The notes below the pieces were generated by a model. It did not search any database and was not told the origin of the DNA. It worked only from the letters and a program-made list of their open reading frames with translations. A program made the position numbers and the translations under genes. From Halorubrum sp. JWXQ-INN 858 (GTDB taxonomy: Archaea > Halobacteriota > Halobacteria > Halobacteriales > Haloferacaceae), in contig NZ_WUAX01000011.1 of the NCBI RefSeq assembly GCF_009806985.1, positions 186,001 through 250,000 of the forward strand: DNA of 64,000 nucleotides, read 5' to 3'. Positions 1-8,224 of the stretch are shown in pieces; position 1 is the stretch's first letter, and each line of letters opens with the position of its first letter.

Positions 1-147
1 CGCGCGGCGCTCGACTTTCACCACCTCCGCGCCGAGTTCGGCGAGCAGCAGCGAGCAGAACGGCCCCGCGGCGATGTGGCCGAGCTCGACGACGGTGACG
101 TCGTCCAGCGGGCGATCCAAGTCGGTCTTCGCGTCGGTGTCAGTCAT
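1..147 (-). CDS. CaiB/BaiF-type CoA transferase (N-terminal part only)
   Basis: The first 49 codons of a gene running off the left edge. After a short acidic leader the protein reads VELGHIAAGPFCSLLLAELG and then EVVKVER, the characteristic N-terminal Rossmann-like segment of family III CoA transferases, which move CoA between carboxylic acids. The start is the ATG at 145-147. It lies 100 bp downstream of tctA on the same strand, so it may be the last gene of the tricarboxylate transporter operon and activate the imported acid (inference). The active-site Asp lies outside the window, so substrate cannot be judged. Confidence 0.85.
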   Translation of the reverse strand, partial: MTDTDAKTDLDRPLDDVTVVELGHIAAGPFCSLLLAELGAEVVKVERRA

Positions 148-247
148 GTGGAATCGGTTTCGCGTGGTTCGGTGTCGGTCCGACCGGCCCGTGTGGAGGC
201 CGTGCCGACGTCGGTTCGGAGTCGTCGAAGGGCCGTGCGGCGTCGGG

Positions 248-1741
248 TCACGTCGCGCCGTGCCCGCGCGAGACGTACCAGTCCTTGAGCAGCGGCCCGA
301 CGAGGATGACCAGGACGGCGGCGACGAGCAGGCGGGAGGGCCAGCTCGCGACGAAGATCGTCCACGACCCGTCCGACAGCTGCAGCGAACGGGTGAAGTT
401 CTCCTCGGCGATCGGCCCGAGAACCATCCCGAGGATGAAGGCGATCACCGAGTAGTCGTGTTCGAACATGTAGTAGCCGATCCCCCCGAGCAGGACGATC
501 GTCGCGACGTCGGCCCAGTTGCTGCGGAGGGTGAACCCGCCGGCGATCGCCAACACGACGATCACGGGGATGAGGTAGTCCGTGTTGACCTTGGTCAAGT
601 ACTCGGTTCGGGTGATCAGCGCGAGGCCGACGACGAGGATGATCGCGTTCCCGAGGAACAGCGCGACGAACAGGCTGTACGTCAGCGCGAGCTCGCCGTC
701 GAACATGTCCGGGCCGGGCTGGAGCCCGTGCATCAACAGCCCGCCGAGCAGCACGGCGGTGGCCCCCGAGCCCGGGATCCCGAACGACAGCGCCGGAATG
801 AGCGACCCGCCGACGGTCCCGTTGTTGGACGCCTCGGCGGCGATCACGCCCTCGATCTCGCCCCGCCCGAATCCGTCGGACTCCGAAGAGCGCATCGCCT
901 CCCCGTAGGCGACGAAGTTGGAGACGGCCGCGCCCGACCCGGGGAGCGAGCCGATGAACATTCCGATGAACGCCGACTTTACGACCGTCACCGGCCGCGC
1001 GGCGACCTCCCGGACGCCCTCCCAGACGCTCCCGGAGGTGTCGACGTCCTCGCGGGCGATCCCGCCGGACTCGCCCGCGAGCTTGAGCATCTCGGCGATC
1101 GCGAACAGGCCGAGGATCGCCGCGACGAAGGAGAGGCCGTCGTACAGCGCGAGCGACCCGCCGGTAAAGCGCACCTCGGACAGCATCGGGGCGATCCCGA
1201 TCGTCGTCAGCATGAGCCCGAACGCGCCGGCGACGAGCCCCTTCACCATCGATCCGCGCGCAACGATGGTGATCATCGACAGCCCGAGCACGGCGACGAG
1301 GAAGTACTCCGGCGACCCCATCGCCAAGACGATGGTGACGATGAGCGGCGAGATGACGATCAACGCCGCGACGGTCATGAAGCCCGCCAGCGCCGAGCTC
1401 ACGGCCGACGCCGACAGCGCCATCGACGCGACGCCCTGTCGCGAGAGCGGGTAGCCGTCGAACGTCGTCGCCGCCGCCGCGGCGGTGCCCGGGACGTTGA
1501 CGAGGATCGCCGCGATCGACCCGCCGTACATCGACCCGGAGTAGATCCCGATGAGCAGGACGATCGCGTTCGTCCCGCCGAGCGGCAGCGTCAGCGGCAG
1601 CGTGACGGCCATCCCGAGGTTCGGCCCGATACCCGGCACCGCCCCGATGACGATGCCGAGGAGCACCCCGGCGACCATCCAGCCGATCGTCGGCCACGAG
1701 AAGGCGATCTGGAGCCCTTCGAGGAAGGCGGCGAACGTCAT
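248..1741 (-). CDS. tctA: Tripartite tricarboxylate transporter, large permease subunit TctA
   Basis: A 497-residue polytopic membrane protein, the usual TctA length, with about twelve hydrophobic segments. The family signature GAVPGIGPNLGMAVTLPL sits at residues 33-50, followed by the Gly-rich IYSGSMYGGSIAAILVNVPG segment. A second, inverted-repeat-like copy in the C-terminal half (GSLPGSGAAVSNFVAYGEA near residue 245 and SFGIPGSGATAVLLGGLL near 300) is typical of the family. It should form the sodium- or proton-coupled channel for a carboxylate delivered by TctC. Its ATG directly abuts the tctB stop codon with no gap, indicating one transcript. The actual substrate cannot be read from the sequence. 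Confidence 0.95.
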   Translation of the reverse strand: MTFAAFLEGLQIAFSWPTIGWMVAGVLLGIVIGAVPGIGPNLGMAVTLPLTLPLGGTNAIVLLIGIYSGSMYGGSIAAILVNVPGTAAAAATTFDGYPLSRQGVASMALSASAVSSALAGFMTVAALIVISPLIVTIVLAMGSPEYFLVAVLGLSMITIVARGSMVKGLVAGAFGLMLTTIGIAPMLSEVRFTGGSLALYDGLSFVAAILGLFAIAEMLKLAGESGGIAREDVDTSGSVWEGVREVAARPVTVVKSAFIGMFIGSLPGSGAAVSNFVAYGEAMRSSESDGFGRGEIEGVIAAEASNNGTVGGSLIPALSFGIPGSGATAVLLGGLLMHGLQPGPDMFDGELALTYSLFVALFLGNAIILVVGLALITRTEYLTKVNTDYLIPVIVVLAIAGGFTLRSNWADVATIVLLGGIGYYMFEHDYSVIAFILGMVLGPIAEENFTRSLQLSDGSWTIFVASWPSRLLVAAVLVILVGPLLKDWYVSRGHGAT

Positions 1742-2401
1742 CTAGAGGATCCCCCGTGGGAACAGGAGCCCGCGATCGAGCGGGGCGTTCGCCAGCCAGA
1801 TGAACAGCCAGCAGAGCCCGACGCCGACCAGCGCGAGCACGGCCACGTACGCGGGTCGCTGCCCGTTCCAGCGGCCGTACGCCGCGACGAAAAGCGGCGT
1901 TGCGACGAGGATGCTAGCCACGTACGCGAGCGCCGCGTAGCCCGTGACCGCGGCGAAAAGGAACTGTCTCGGGGTGAATCGGGAGCCGGCGTCTCGGCTC
2001 GTCGCCGTTCCGTCCCCGCCCCGATCCGTTCCCGTTCCGTCCCCGCCCCGATCCGTTCCCGTTCCGTCCCCGCCCCGATCCGTTCCCGTTCCGTCCCCGC
2101 CCCGATCCGTTCCCGTTCCGTCCCCGGTCGAACCCTGGCTGGGATCGTCTCCGTCGTCAACCGACCCGAACTCCTCGCGGTCGACGAGGTCGACCGGCTC
2201 GGCGACGACCCGTCGGACCGGCTCGGGGAGCCGGCTCTCGAACAGCAGTAGGACGCCCCCGACGAGGACGACCGCGGCGGTCAGCCGCGGGAACAGCGCC
2301 GCCGAGCTCGACCGGAAGCCGAAGGTCTGCACGACGAAACCGGTCGCGACCGCGAGGAAGACGAACAGCAGCGCGATCTCGGTTCGGTCCTTGCCCTCCA
2401 T
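1742..2401 (-). CDS. tctB: Tripartite tricarboxylate transporter, small permease subunit TctB
   Basis: A 219-residue small membrane subunit with four predicted membrane segments: two near the N terminus (residues 9-25 and 35-55) and two in the C-terminal part (about 148-168 and 180-205). Position between tctC and tctA and the family topology identify it. It is longer than usual because a hydrophilic linker at about residues 88-135 contains four tandem copies of a nine-residue unit, GTGTDRGGD. This insert lies between membrane segments 2 and 3 and should face solvent. The gene starts 9 bp after the tctC stop. The repeat is absent from typical TctB proteins and looks like a recent expansion. 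Confidence 0.85.
   Translation of the reverse strand: MEGKDRTEIALLFVFLAVATGFVVQTFGFRSSSAALFPRLTAAVVLVGGVLLLFESRLPEPVRRVVAEPVDLVDREEFGSVDDGDDPSQGSTGDGTGTDRGGDGTGTDRGGDGTGTDRGGDGTGTDRGGDGTATSRDAGSRFTPRQFLFAAVTGYAALAYVASILVATPLFVAAYGRWNGQRPAYVAVLALVGVGLCWLFIWLANAPLDRGLLFPRGIL
2005..2124. repeat. 27-bp tandem repeat inside tctB (4 copies plus a partial)
   Basis: Copies begin at 2005, 2032, 2059 and 2086, with a partial copy from 2113. They are almost identical at the DNA level. The unit length is a multiple of three, so copy-number change keeps the reading frame. Confidence 0.95.
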
Positions 2402-2410
2402 CCTCCGCGA

Positions 2411-3406
2411 CTACTCCGAGGCCTCGCGGAGCTCGTCGATGTCGACGACGTCCGGGATCTCGGTCCACACCCGGTCGAGGACGTCGTCGGCCTCCGACGG
2501 CGACCCGTACGTCATCGGGTTGCCGGTGTCGTCGGACCACGACTGCATGACGTCGCCCTCGATGACGGCCTCGATCCCCTCGGCGAGCGTCTCGACGCGG
2601 TCGTCCGGGGTCTCCGGCGGGACCCACATCGCCCGCGTGACCTGGCCGATGAAGTCCATGTTCTCGTAGCCGAGGTCCGGGACGGTCGGCGCGTCCGGGA
2701 AGACCTCGCTCCCGTTGCTGGTGAGGACGGCGAGCACGTCGACGTCGCCGCTCTCCACCGCCTGTGCGGCACCGGCGTCGGAGGTGACCGCCGCCGGAAC
2801 TTCCCCGGAGGCGACCGCCTGGTTGATCGGGCCGGCCCCGCTGTACTCGATGTAGTTGCTCCACTCCATGCCGAACCGCTCCTTGAAGAACATCGCGTTC
2901 GGCAGGTAGTTGACGCCGAGCCCGCCGAGGTTGTCGTACTCCCCGTCGGTGTAGCCGTCGATGAGGCCGTCGAGGCCGTCGACCTCCTCGTCGGCGTCGG
3001 CGACGAGGACGATCGCGTTGAACCCGATCGTCGCGAGCCCCTTCAGGTCGGCCATCTCGAAGTCCGGCGGGTTGACCATCGCCTGGATCGAGGTCGTCAG
3101 CGGGTTGAACTTCGCGCAGGTGTAGCCGTCCGGCTCCTCGGTGAGCAGCTGCCCGATCCCACGCATCGACCCCGCGCCCGGCACGTTCTCCGGGCGGATG
3201 TTGACGCCCAACTCCTCCGAGAGCGGGTCCGCCATCTGCCGGACGATCGTGTCGGAGCCGCCGCCCTCGTCGAACGGAATGATCACGGTCAGGTCGTCGG
3301 ACGGGTACTCCCCCTCCTCGCCGAGACAGCCCGCGAGCCCGATCGTTCCCGTCGCCGCGATACCCGCCGCTTTCAGCGTGTCACGTCGTGTGAGCGTTCG
3401 TGTCAT
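2411..3406 (-). CDS. tctC: Tripartite tricarboxylate transporter, substrate-binding lipoprotein TctC
   Basis: A 331-residue extracytoplasmic binding protein of the TTT family. The chosen start (ATG at 3404-3406) gives an N terminus MTRTLTRRDTLKAAG with twin arginines, a hydrophobic stretch and the lipobox LAGC (Cys27), the usual Tat-exported lipoprotein signal of haloarchaea. A longer reading with 37 extra residues would bury the signal and is rejected. Family features include VIIPFDEGGGSD near residue 40, and the NVPGAGSMRGIGQL segment. It would capture a carboxylate outside the cell and hand it to TctAB. It is the first gene of the minus-strand operon and faces the regulator gene at 3614. 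Confidence 0.93.
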   Translation of the reverse strand: MTRTLTRRDTLKAAGIAATGTIGLAGCLGEEGEYPSDDLTVIIPFDEGGGSDTIVRQMADPLSEELGVNIRPENVPGAGSMRGIGQLLTEEPDGYTCAKFNPLTTSIQAMVNPPDFEMADLKGLATIGFNAIVLVADADEEVDGLDGLIDGYTDGEYDNLGGLGVNYLPNAMFFKERFGMEWSNYIEYSGAGPINQAVASGEVPAAVTSDAGAAQAVESGDVDVLAVLTSNGSEVFPDAPTVPDLGYENMDFIGQVTRAMWVPPETPDDRVETLAEGIEAVIEGDVMQSWSDDTGNPMTYGSPSEADDVLDRVWTEIPDVVDIDELREASE

Positions 3407-3497
3407 TGGTGTGGATGTCCGCACGTGGTCAGCGTCCGCCGCCGATCGCCCGTCCTCCCGTGCGCGTCCGTCGCACGGTACTGTCACGAACGATGGC

Positions 3498-3514
3498 ATG
3501 AGACATGATCTCAT
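3498..3514. promoter_or_regulatory. Inverted repeat between tctC and the divergent regulator
   Basis: ATGAGA and TCTCAT form a perfect 6-bp inverted repeat separated by 5 bp (CATGA). It sits in the 207-bp divergent gap, 92 bp before tctC and about 47 bp before the regulator's TATA box. It is a candidate operator, by position and symmetry only. Confidence 0.4.
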
Positions 3515-3560
3515 CAAATGGGGTCGGAGGGATAGGGTTTGAGCCTACTCGTGTTGGTGC

Positions 3561-3568
3561 TTTATATA
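3561..3568 (+). promoter_or_regulatory. TATA box of the HTH-10 regulator gene
   Basis: TTTATATA lies 46-53 nt before the ATG at 3614 in a locally AT-rich patch. Initiation about 25 nt downstream would give a short leader of roughly 20-25 nt. Confidence 0.6.
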
Positions 3569-3613
3569 GGTGGAAGGGAGAACGCTCTTGCGTCCCGAAG
3601 GCGACTCGGCGAT

Positions 3614-4255
3614 ATGCTCCGAACCACGATCCGGCTCGACCTCGACTCGGATTACGTCCTCAACGACGTGACCCGCGAGTTCGACCGGCCGATCGTCGTC
3701 ACCCACGAGGAGGTTCACGACGACGGAACCCTCACGTTCGTCGCCGAAGTCCCCGAACAGCGCGACGAGATCGCGGCCCGGCTGGCGGAGTCGAGCGCGG
3801 TCGAGCGCGTCGGAACGGCGGGCGAGACGACGCTGTTCGTTCGGAAGCGTTCCTGCGGGGCGATCCCGGTGATCCGGAGACACAACGGGATGCTCCACGG
3901 CGTGGACCGCGCGCTCGGCACCGAACGGGTGTTCGACGTGTTGGCGTTCTCCCGGGCGGACATCCGCGACATCGTCGAGGGGTTGGAGGCGATCGGGACG
4001 CCACACGTCGAGAAGCTCTCGCGGGTCCCGGACCGCCCGTCAGGGCTCTCGCGCCGCCAACAGGAGGCGGTCGAGACCGCCATCGAGGCCGGCTACTACG
4101 ACTGGCCGCGTGGGGCGGACGCCGAGACCGTCGCGAGCGAGCTCGGGATCACCCACCCCACGTTCCTCGAACACCTCCGCAAGGCCGAAAAGAAGCTGCT
4201 GACCCGCGCGCTCGCGGCCCCCGCCGCCGACGAGTCCGAGCGAAGCGTGCGCTGA
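3614..4255 (+). CDS. HTH-10 (Bat-like) transcriptional regulator
   Basis: A 213-residue protein of the bacterio-opsin-activator-type family common in haloarchaea. Residues 1-150 form an unassigned sensing region with alternating beta and helix segments. The C-terminal 55 residues are a helix-turn-helix: LSRRQQEAVETAIEAGYY, then ASELGITHPTFLEHLRKAEK, which matches the HTH-10 pattern. The start was set at the ATG at 3614 because it lies behind the TATA box and begins MLRTTIRLDL, typical for such proteins; an upstream extension encodes no plausible domain. It is divergent from the tct operon and is the obvious candidate regulator of it (inference from position). Its stop codon directly abuts the convergent gene. 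Confidence 0.88.
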   Translation: MLRTTIRLDLDSDYVLNDVTREFDRPIVVTHEEVHDDGTLTFVAEVPEQRDEIAARLAESSAVERVGTAGETTLFVRKRSCGAIPVIRRHNGMLHGVDRALGTERVFDVLAFSRADIRDIVEGLEAIGTPHVEKLSRVPDRPSGLSRRQQEAVETAIEAGYYDWPRGADAETVASELGITHPTFLEHLRKAEKKLLTRALAAPAADESERSVR

Positions 4256-5410
4256 TCAGTCGCCGTCGCCGTCGGCTGGGCGGTCCGGTCCGTCCGCGTG
4301 GACCGCCGCGGCCAGCTCGACCGCCTCGTCGGTCGTCACCGGTCCGTTCGCCGCGAGCCGCTCGAGCAGCGCCTCGACGGCGTCCGGAGTCGGCTCGGCG
4401 CCGGCCCGCTCGAGCAGCCGGCTCGCGCCCCGCCTCCCGGTTCCGACCCCGAACACCAGCTCGCGGCTCCCACCGAACCGGTCCGGCGCGTACGGCTCGA
4501 AGGTGCTCGGGTCGTCGAGCATCGCCGCCGTGTGCAGTCCGGACTCGTGGCGGGTCACCTCGGCGCCGAGGACGGGCTTCCGTTCCGGGACGGGCTCCTC
4601 GAGCGCCGCAAGCACCGCCTCACAGACGGGAACGAGTCCGTCCGCGTCGATCCCGAACGGCTCCGGCTCCGGGCCCGGGTCCGGGCCCGGGTCGTCGTCA
4701 GCGATCGCCGTCGCGACGACGAGCTCCTCGAGCGGGACGTTCCCCGCCCGCTCGCCCAGTCCGGCGACGCTCACGTCGGCCTTCCCGACGCCCGCGTCGG
4801 CCGCCACGAGCGCGTTCGCCGTGGCGACGCCGAGGTCGTCGTGGAAGTGGACGCCCGCGCGCGACAGGTCGACGTGCTCGTCGAGCTCGGACAGCCGCCG
4901 GGCGACCCGCGCCGGCGTCCTGACGCCGACCGTGTCCGCCAGGGTGACGTACTCGACGTCGGGGAACGTCGCGAACGCCCGACGGACGTGCTCCGGATCC
5001 GTCCGAAACGCGTCCAGCAGGCTGAGGTGTGCCGTCGCGCCGGCGTCGTCGACGCGGTCGAGCGCGTCGCGAACCGATTCGATCATCCCTTCGCGGGTCT
5101 TCCCGAGAACGCGGTCGAGGTGGTGGGTCCCCAAGGGGGCGAACACGTCGACGACGTCGGCCTCCGCGTCGAGCGCGGCGTCGACGTCCGACGGGAGCGC
5201 ACGGGCGAGACCGACCACCGCGGCGTCGCACTCGGCCGCCAGCGTGGCGATCGCCTCGCGGTCGCGCTCGCCGGTCGCCGGGAATCCCGCCTGCAGGTAG
5301 CCGATCCCGAGCCGATCGAGCGCGCGCCCGGCCTCCAGCTTCGCGTCGAGGTCGTAGTCCCGCCCGGGCTGTTGGTCGCCCTCCCGAAGCGTCACGTCCA
5401 TCAGTTCCAC
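4256..5410 (-). CDS. 2-isopropylmalate/citramalate/homocitrate synthase family protein
   Basis: A 384-residue enzyme of the DRE-TIM metallolyase family that condenses acetyl-CoA with a 2-oxo acid. The N terminus MDVTLREGDQQPG carries the catalytic D-x-T-L-R-E-G-D-Q signature. HFHDDLGVATANAL contains the metal-binding His-x-His pair, and GLGERAGN is the family motif. It lacks the roughly 120-residue C-terminal regulatory domain of full-length LeuA, so feedback inhibition of the LeuA type is not expected. It could be a citramalate, isopropylmalate or homocitrate-type synthase; substrate cannot be settled here. It ends flush against the regulator gene with no intergenic base. Confidence 0.85.
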   Translation of the reverse strand: MELMDVTLREGDQQPGRDYDLDAKLEAGRALDRLGIGYLQAGFPATGERDREAIATLAAECDAAVVGLARALPSDVDAALDAEADVVDVFAPLGTHHLDRVLGKTREGMIESVRDALDRVDDAGATAHLSLLDAFRTDPEHVRRAFATFPDVEYVTLADTVGVRTPARVARRLSELDEHVDLSRAGVHFHDDLGVATANALVAADAGVGKADVSVAGLGERAGNVPLEELVVATAIADDDPGPDPGPEPEPFGIDADGLVPVCEAVLAALEEPVPERKPVLGAEVTRHESGLHTAAMLDDPSTFEPYAPDRFGGSRELVFGVGTGRRGASRLLERAGAEPTPDAVEALLERLAANGPVTTDEAVELAAAVHADGPDRPADGDGD

Positions 5411-5584
5411 GCCGACTCACCCCGTGCCGTCGCGCCGGCCGGAAGGCGTCCCGGAGGCGTCAGGTAGCTCACGGCTCACCCACCGCCGGACGGGGCATCA
5501 ACGTTGTTCCGACATACGTAGGGACCACCCGGGAGGGGAACCCGGAACGAACGCCCTTTTACCCGCCACGTGCGTCTCCCCGGC

Positions 5585-6355
5585 ATGAACTGCCGGCGGT
5601 GTGGGACCCCGCTCGAGAAGCCCGGGGACTACTGTCTCACCTGCAACACCGCCAACGCCGACGCGGTCGTCGTCGAGTTCGCGCCCGACCGCGCGCGCCT
5701 GACGATCCTCGACGAGGACGAGGTGATCGGGACGACGACGGTGACGACCCGCCCGGAGACCGACCAGGAGCTGACGGCGGTCCAGCTGCGGAACTTCGCC
5801 GGCCGCGTCGCGGACGAGCTCCGCCGGAAGCGCCCGGAGACGGTGTACGCCGCCGGCGACCGCGACCCCGTCCGCGAGACGCGCGCACAGGTGCACTACG
5901 AGTTCTACCGCGTCCCGCCGAGCGATGGCGGCGTCGACGACGCGATCGACGGGACCGAGGGACACGGCGCGGTCGTCGACTGGGTGCTCGATCGACGGGG
6001 CGACCGCGCGCTGGAGGTGGTCGAGACCCCGCCGCGCGAGAAGATCGGCGGCTCACACTCAACGCTCATCGGCGGGCGCAAGGGACGCAAGGCGATCGGG
6101 ACCGTCGCCGGACACCCGCACGTGAAGAAGATCGTTCCGGGCCCGATCGACGCCGGCGGCACCGGCTCCCGGACCGGGTTGCGCGCGAAGGCGACGCGCG
6201 CGGGGACGAACGGCAACGTCCGGCTCCTCCTGCGCGACGGCTCCAGCGTCCAGGAGAACCGGATCGTCACGACCGCGATGGACCGCGAGACCGGCGAGCG
6301 GGTGCGGGAGGACCTGAACGAGGCGCTCCGGGACGAGGGATTACAGGAATCCTAA
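5585..6355 (+). CDS. DUF2103-like predicted metal-binding protein
   Basis: A 256-residue protein with an N-terminal zinc-ribbon-like motif: CRRC (Cys3, Cys6) and CLTC (Cys17, Cys20). The conserved block is HSTLIGGRKGRKAIG followed by HPHVKKIVPGPI, which resembles the DUF2103 signature as I remember it. The start ATG at 5585 places the first Cys pair at the N terminus; 5 upstream in-frame codons were dropped. A run of CTTTTAC about 30 nt before the ATG could be its promoter. Function is unknown. The basic C-terminal half and zinc ribbon suggest nucleic-acid binding, but this is only inference. Confidence 0.7.
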   Translation: MNCRRCGTPLEKPGDYCLTCNTANADAVVVEFAPDRARLTILDEDEVIGTTTVTTRPETDQELTAVQLRNFAGRVADELRRKRPETVYAAGDRDPVRETRAQVHYEFYRVPPSDGGVDDAIDGTEGHGAVVDWVLDRRGDRALEVVETPPREKIGGSHSTLIGGRKGRKAIGTVAGHPHVKKIVPGPIDAGGTGSRTGLRAKATRAGTNGNVRLLLRDGSSVQENRIVTTAMDRETGERVREDLNEALRDEGLQES

Positions 6356-6506
6356 CCGAGCGGCACGTCCGACGGCCGGAAGCGGCTCGGCGTCGGCGTC
6401 AGCGTCGGCGTCGTCGTCAGCGGCGTCGTTGTCGTCGGCGTCGGCGTCGGATCGGGGCCACACGGGAGCACGTGAGACCACACTGGGGCACACGGGGTCC
6501 CGACAG

Positions 6507-6512
6507 CTATAT
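6507..6512 (+). promoter_or_regulatory. TATA box for the DtxR-type regulator
   Basis: CTATAT is placed 27-32 nt before the ATG at 6539, the standard spacing for a leaderless haloarchaeal transcript. A second AT motif, TTATAA, touches the start codon itself and is too close to be the core promoter. Confidence 0.6.
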
Positions 6513-6538
6513 GCCGACGCGACCACGATCGCTTATAA

Positions 6539-7213
6539 ATGCTCAGCGACGTCATGGAGGACTACCTCAAGGCGATCTACGTCCTCCAGTCGGAGGAGGG
6601 GCCGCCCGTCTCGACGTCCGCGATCGCGGCGTATCTCGACAAGACGGCCCCGTCGGTGACGGACATGCTGGGCAAGCTCGCCGACCGGGGGCTCGTCGAT
6701 CGCGAGCCGTACCAGGGCGTCGAGCTCACCGCGGAGGGCGAGGCGGTCGCGCTGGAGGTCGTCCGCCACCACCGCCTGCTGGAGGCGTTCCTCGCCGAGC
6801 AGCTCGACTACGACTGGAGCGAGGTGCACGAGGAGGCCGACGCGTTGGAACACCACATCTCCGAGGAGTTCGAGCGGCGCGTGGCCGACGCGCTCGGCGA
6901 CCCCGAGGTCGACCCCCACGGAGACCCGATCCCGGGCGCGGACCTCGAGCCGATCGAGGAGGGAAGCGGCCCGCGGCTCTCCGATCACGTCGAGGGCGAC
7001 CGGCTCGTCGTCACGCGGGTGTCGGACCGGGACGAGGAGGAGCTCGAGTATCTCGCCGCGGCGGGCGTCACGCCGGGGACGGAGATCGAGGTCGTCGACG
7101 TCGCCCCCTTCGGGATGGTGACGGTCCGGACTCCGACGGGCGAGCAGAGCCTCCCCGCCGACGTCGCCCGGTCGATCCGGGTCGAGGACGCGGACCGGAC
7201 CGACGGGGAGTGA
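6539..7213 (+). CDS. DtxR/MntR-family metal-dependent transcriptional regulator
   Basis: A 224-residue repressor with three parts. Residues 1-60 are a winged helix (MEDYLKAIYVLQ, SAIAAYL, PSVTDMLGKLADRGLV). Residues 60-125 are the dimerisation and metal-binding region, with the family pattern RHHRLLEAFLAEQL then VHEEADALEHHISEEFERR. A C-terminal SH3/FeoA-like domain spans about 145-215. Such proteins bind Fe2+ or Mn2+ and repress or activate metal uptake genes. The predicted ligands near residues 4-8 (SDVMED) and in the EADALEHH helix are present. No metal transporter is adjacent; the next gene is a LysE-type exporter transcribed the same way. Confidence 0.93.
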   Translation: MLSDVMEDYLKAIYVLQSEEGPPVSTSAIAAYLDKTAPSVTDMLGKLADRGLVDREPYQGVELTAEGEAVALEVVRHHRLLEAFLAEQLDYDWSEVHEEADALEHHISEEFERRVADALGDPEVDPHGDPIPGADLEPIEEGSGPRLSDHVEGDRLVVTRVSDRDEEELEYLAAAGVTPGTEIEVVDVAPFGMVTVRTPTGEQSLPADVARSIRVEDADRTDGE

Positions 7214-7340
7214 GCGACGGACAGGATCGGAACGACGGGAAGTGAGCGATCCGGTCGTCGGAGTGTCGGTCTCGGGGGTGTACTGTCCACGATCGTCCAT
7301 CGGTGTCGATCGCACACCCCTGAGGGACACGGTTCCGTGC

Positions 7341-7355
7341 CGGGGGTTTTTCACC
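7341..7355 (+). promoter_or_regulatory. Promoter-like 15-mer shared with the gene at 10117
   Basis: CGGGGGTTTTTCACC occurs here and again at 10081-10095. In both places the first T of the T5 run is exactly 30 nt before the chosen start codon, which supports a core-promoter role and the GTG start of the LysE-like gene. Confidence 0.55.
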
Positions 7356-7376
7356 GGTCTCGACGTGTCCGGAGGC

Positions 7377-8069
7377 GTGGATATCGTCGTCACGTTCGCG
7401 GTCGGAGGACTGTTCGGGCTCGCGCTGGCGGCACCGCCGGGCCCGATGAACGCGGTGATCGCGGAGGAGGCCGTCTTCCGCGGGTGGTTCGCGGGGGCCC
7501 GCGCCGGCCTCGGCGCGGCGACCGCGGACGTGTTGTTCTTCGTGCTCGCGTACGTCGGCGTCGTCTCGTTCATCGAATCGGTCCCGCGGCTCCAGACGGG
7601 CATGGTCGCCGTCGGCGGCGTCCTCATGTGTTACTTCGCGGTCGGCGCGGCCCGCGGGGCCCGCGCCTCGTTCCTCCCGACGGCCGGCGACACGCCGCGT
7701 ATCGCCGCCGGGAAGGGCTTCCGAAAGGCGCTCGCGCTGGCGCTGACGAACCCGTATCAGGTCCTCTTCTGGCTGACCGTCGGGGTCGGCCTCCTCCGGC
7801 CCGGCCGGCTCGACGTCCTCGCCCGGCTCCCGATCGTCGGCGGCGAGCTCGCGGGCACCCTGGTCGTCACGACCGGGTCCCCCGCGCTGTTGGGCGGCTT
7901 CTTCGCCGGCGTGTTCGGGTGGGTGGTGGCGTTCCCGGCGGCGCTCGTCGCCGCCGAGCGCCGGATCGAGACGTTCGCGCCGGTCGTCGCCGTCGGCTCG
8001 GCGCTCGTGCTCGCCGGCTTCGGCGTCTTCTTCCTCGTCGACGCCGCGACGAGCGTCCTCGCCTGGTGA
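7377..8069 (+). CDS. LysE-type translocator (amino acid exporter family)
   Basis: A 230-residue membrane protein with about six hydrophobic segments. The early motif GLALAAPPGPMNAVIAEEAV is the LysE/RhtB hallmark (a PGP/N turn after the first helix), followed by ARAGLGAATADVLFF and the central ALTNPYQVLFWLTVG segment. Family members export basic or neutral amino acids or related solutes. The start was set at GTG 7377 because the CGGGGGTTTTTCACC motif is spaced exactly as in the downstream gene at 10117; upstream in-frame codons to 7242 encode a Cys/Pro-rich stretch unlike this family. An alternative GTG lies at 7365. Confidence 0.82.
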   Translation: MDIVVTFAVGGLFGLALAAPPGPMNAVIAEEAVFRGWFAGARAGLGAATADVLFFVLAYVGVVSFIESVPRLQTGMVAVGGVLMCYFAVGAARGARASFLPTAGDTPRIAAGKGFRKALALALTNPYQVLFWLTVGVGLLRPGRLDVLARLPIVGGELAGTLVVTTGSPALLGGFFAGVFGWVVAFPAALVAAERRIETFAPVVAVGSALVLAGFGVFFLVDAATSVLAW

Positions 8070-8082
8070 GCCGTCGCCGCGC

Positions 8083-8132
8083 CGATGGACACGTCGATGG
8101 GACGCGTCGATGGAACACGTCGATGGGCGCGC
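8083..8132. repeat. Short 13-bp imperfect repeats before egsA
   Basis: The motif GATGG-(A/G)-ACACGTC recurs about four times in the 155-bp gap before egsA (8083, 8095, 8108, then a diverged copy from 8121, with another near 8147). No function is apparent. Confidence 0.6.
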
Positions 8133-8224
8133 CGGTACGGCGTATCGATGGAGCACGTCGAGGAGGCGCACCGGCGAGGTGCCGATGGACAACGGCTTTC
8201 ACGCGGGGGCGTGATCACCTCGGT

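Noticed and set aside
74..2251. Very long plus-strand reading frame opposite the tct operon
   Set aside because: High GC codon structure produces long antisense frames; its protein is Arg/Asp/Gly-rich low complexity with no motif, while the minus-strand frames encode clear TctA and TctB.
6531..6538. TTATAA touching the DtxR start as its promoter
   Set aside because: Initiation about 25 nt downstream would fall inside the gene; CTATAT at 6507-6512 has the correct spacing.
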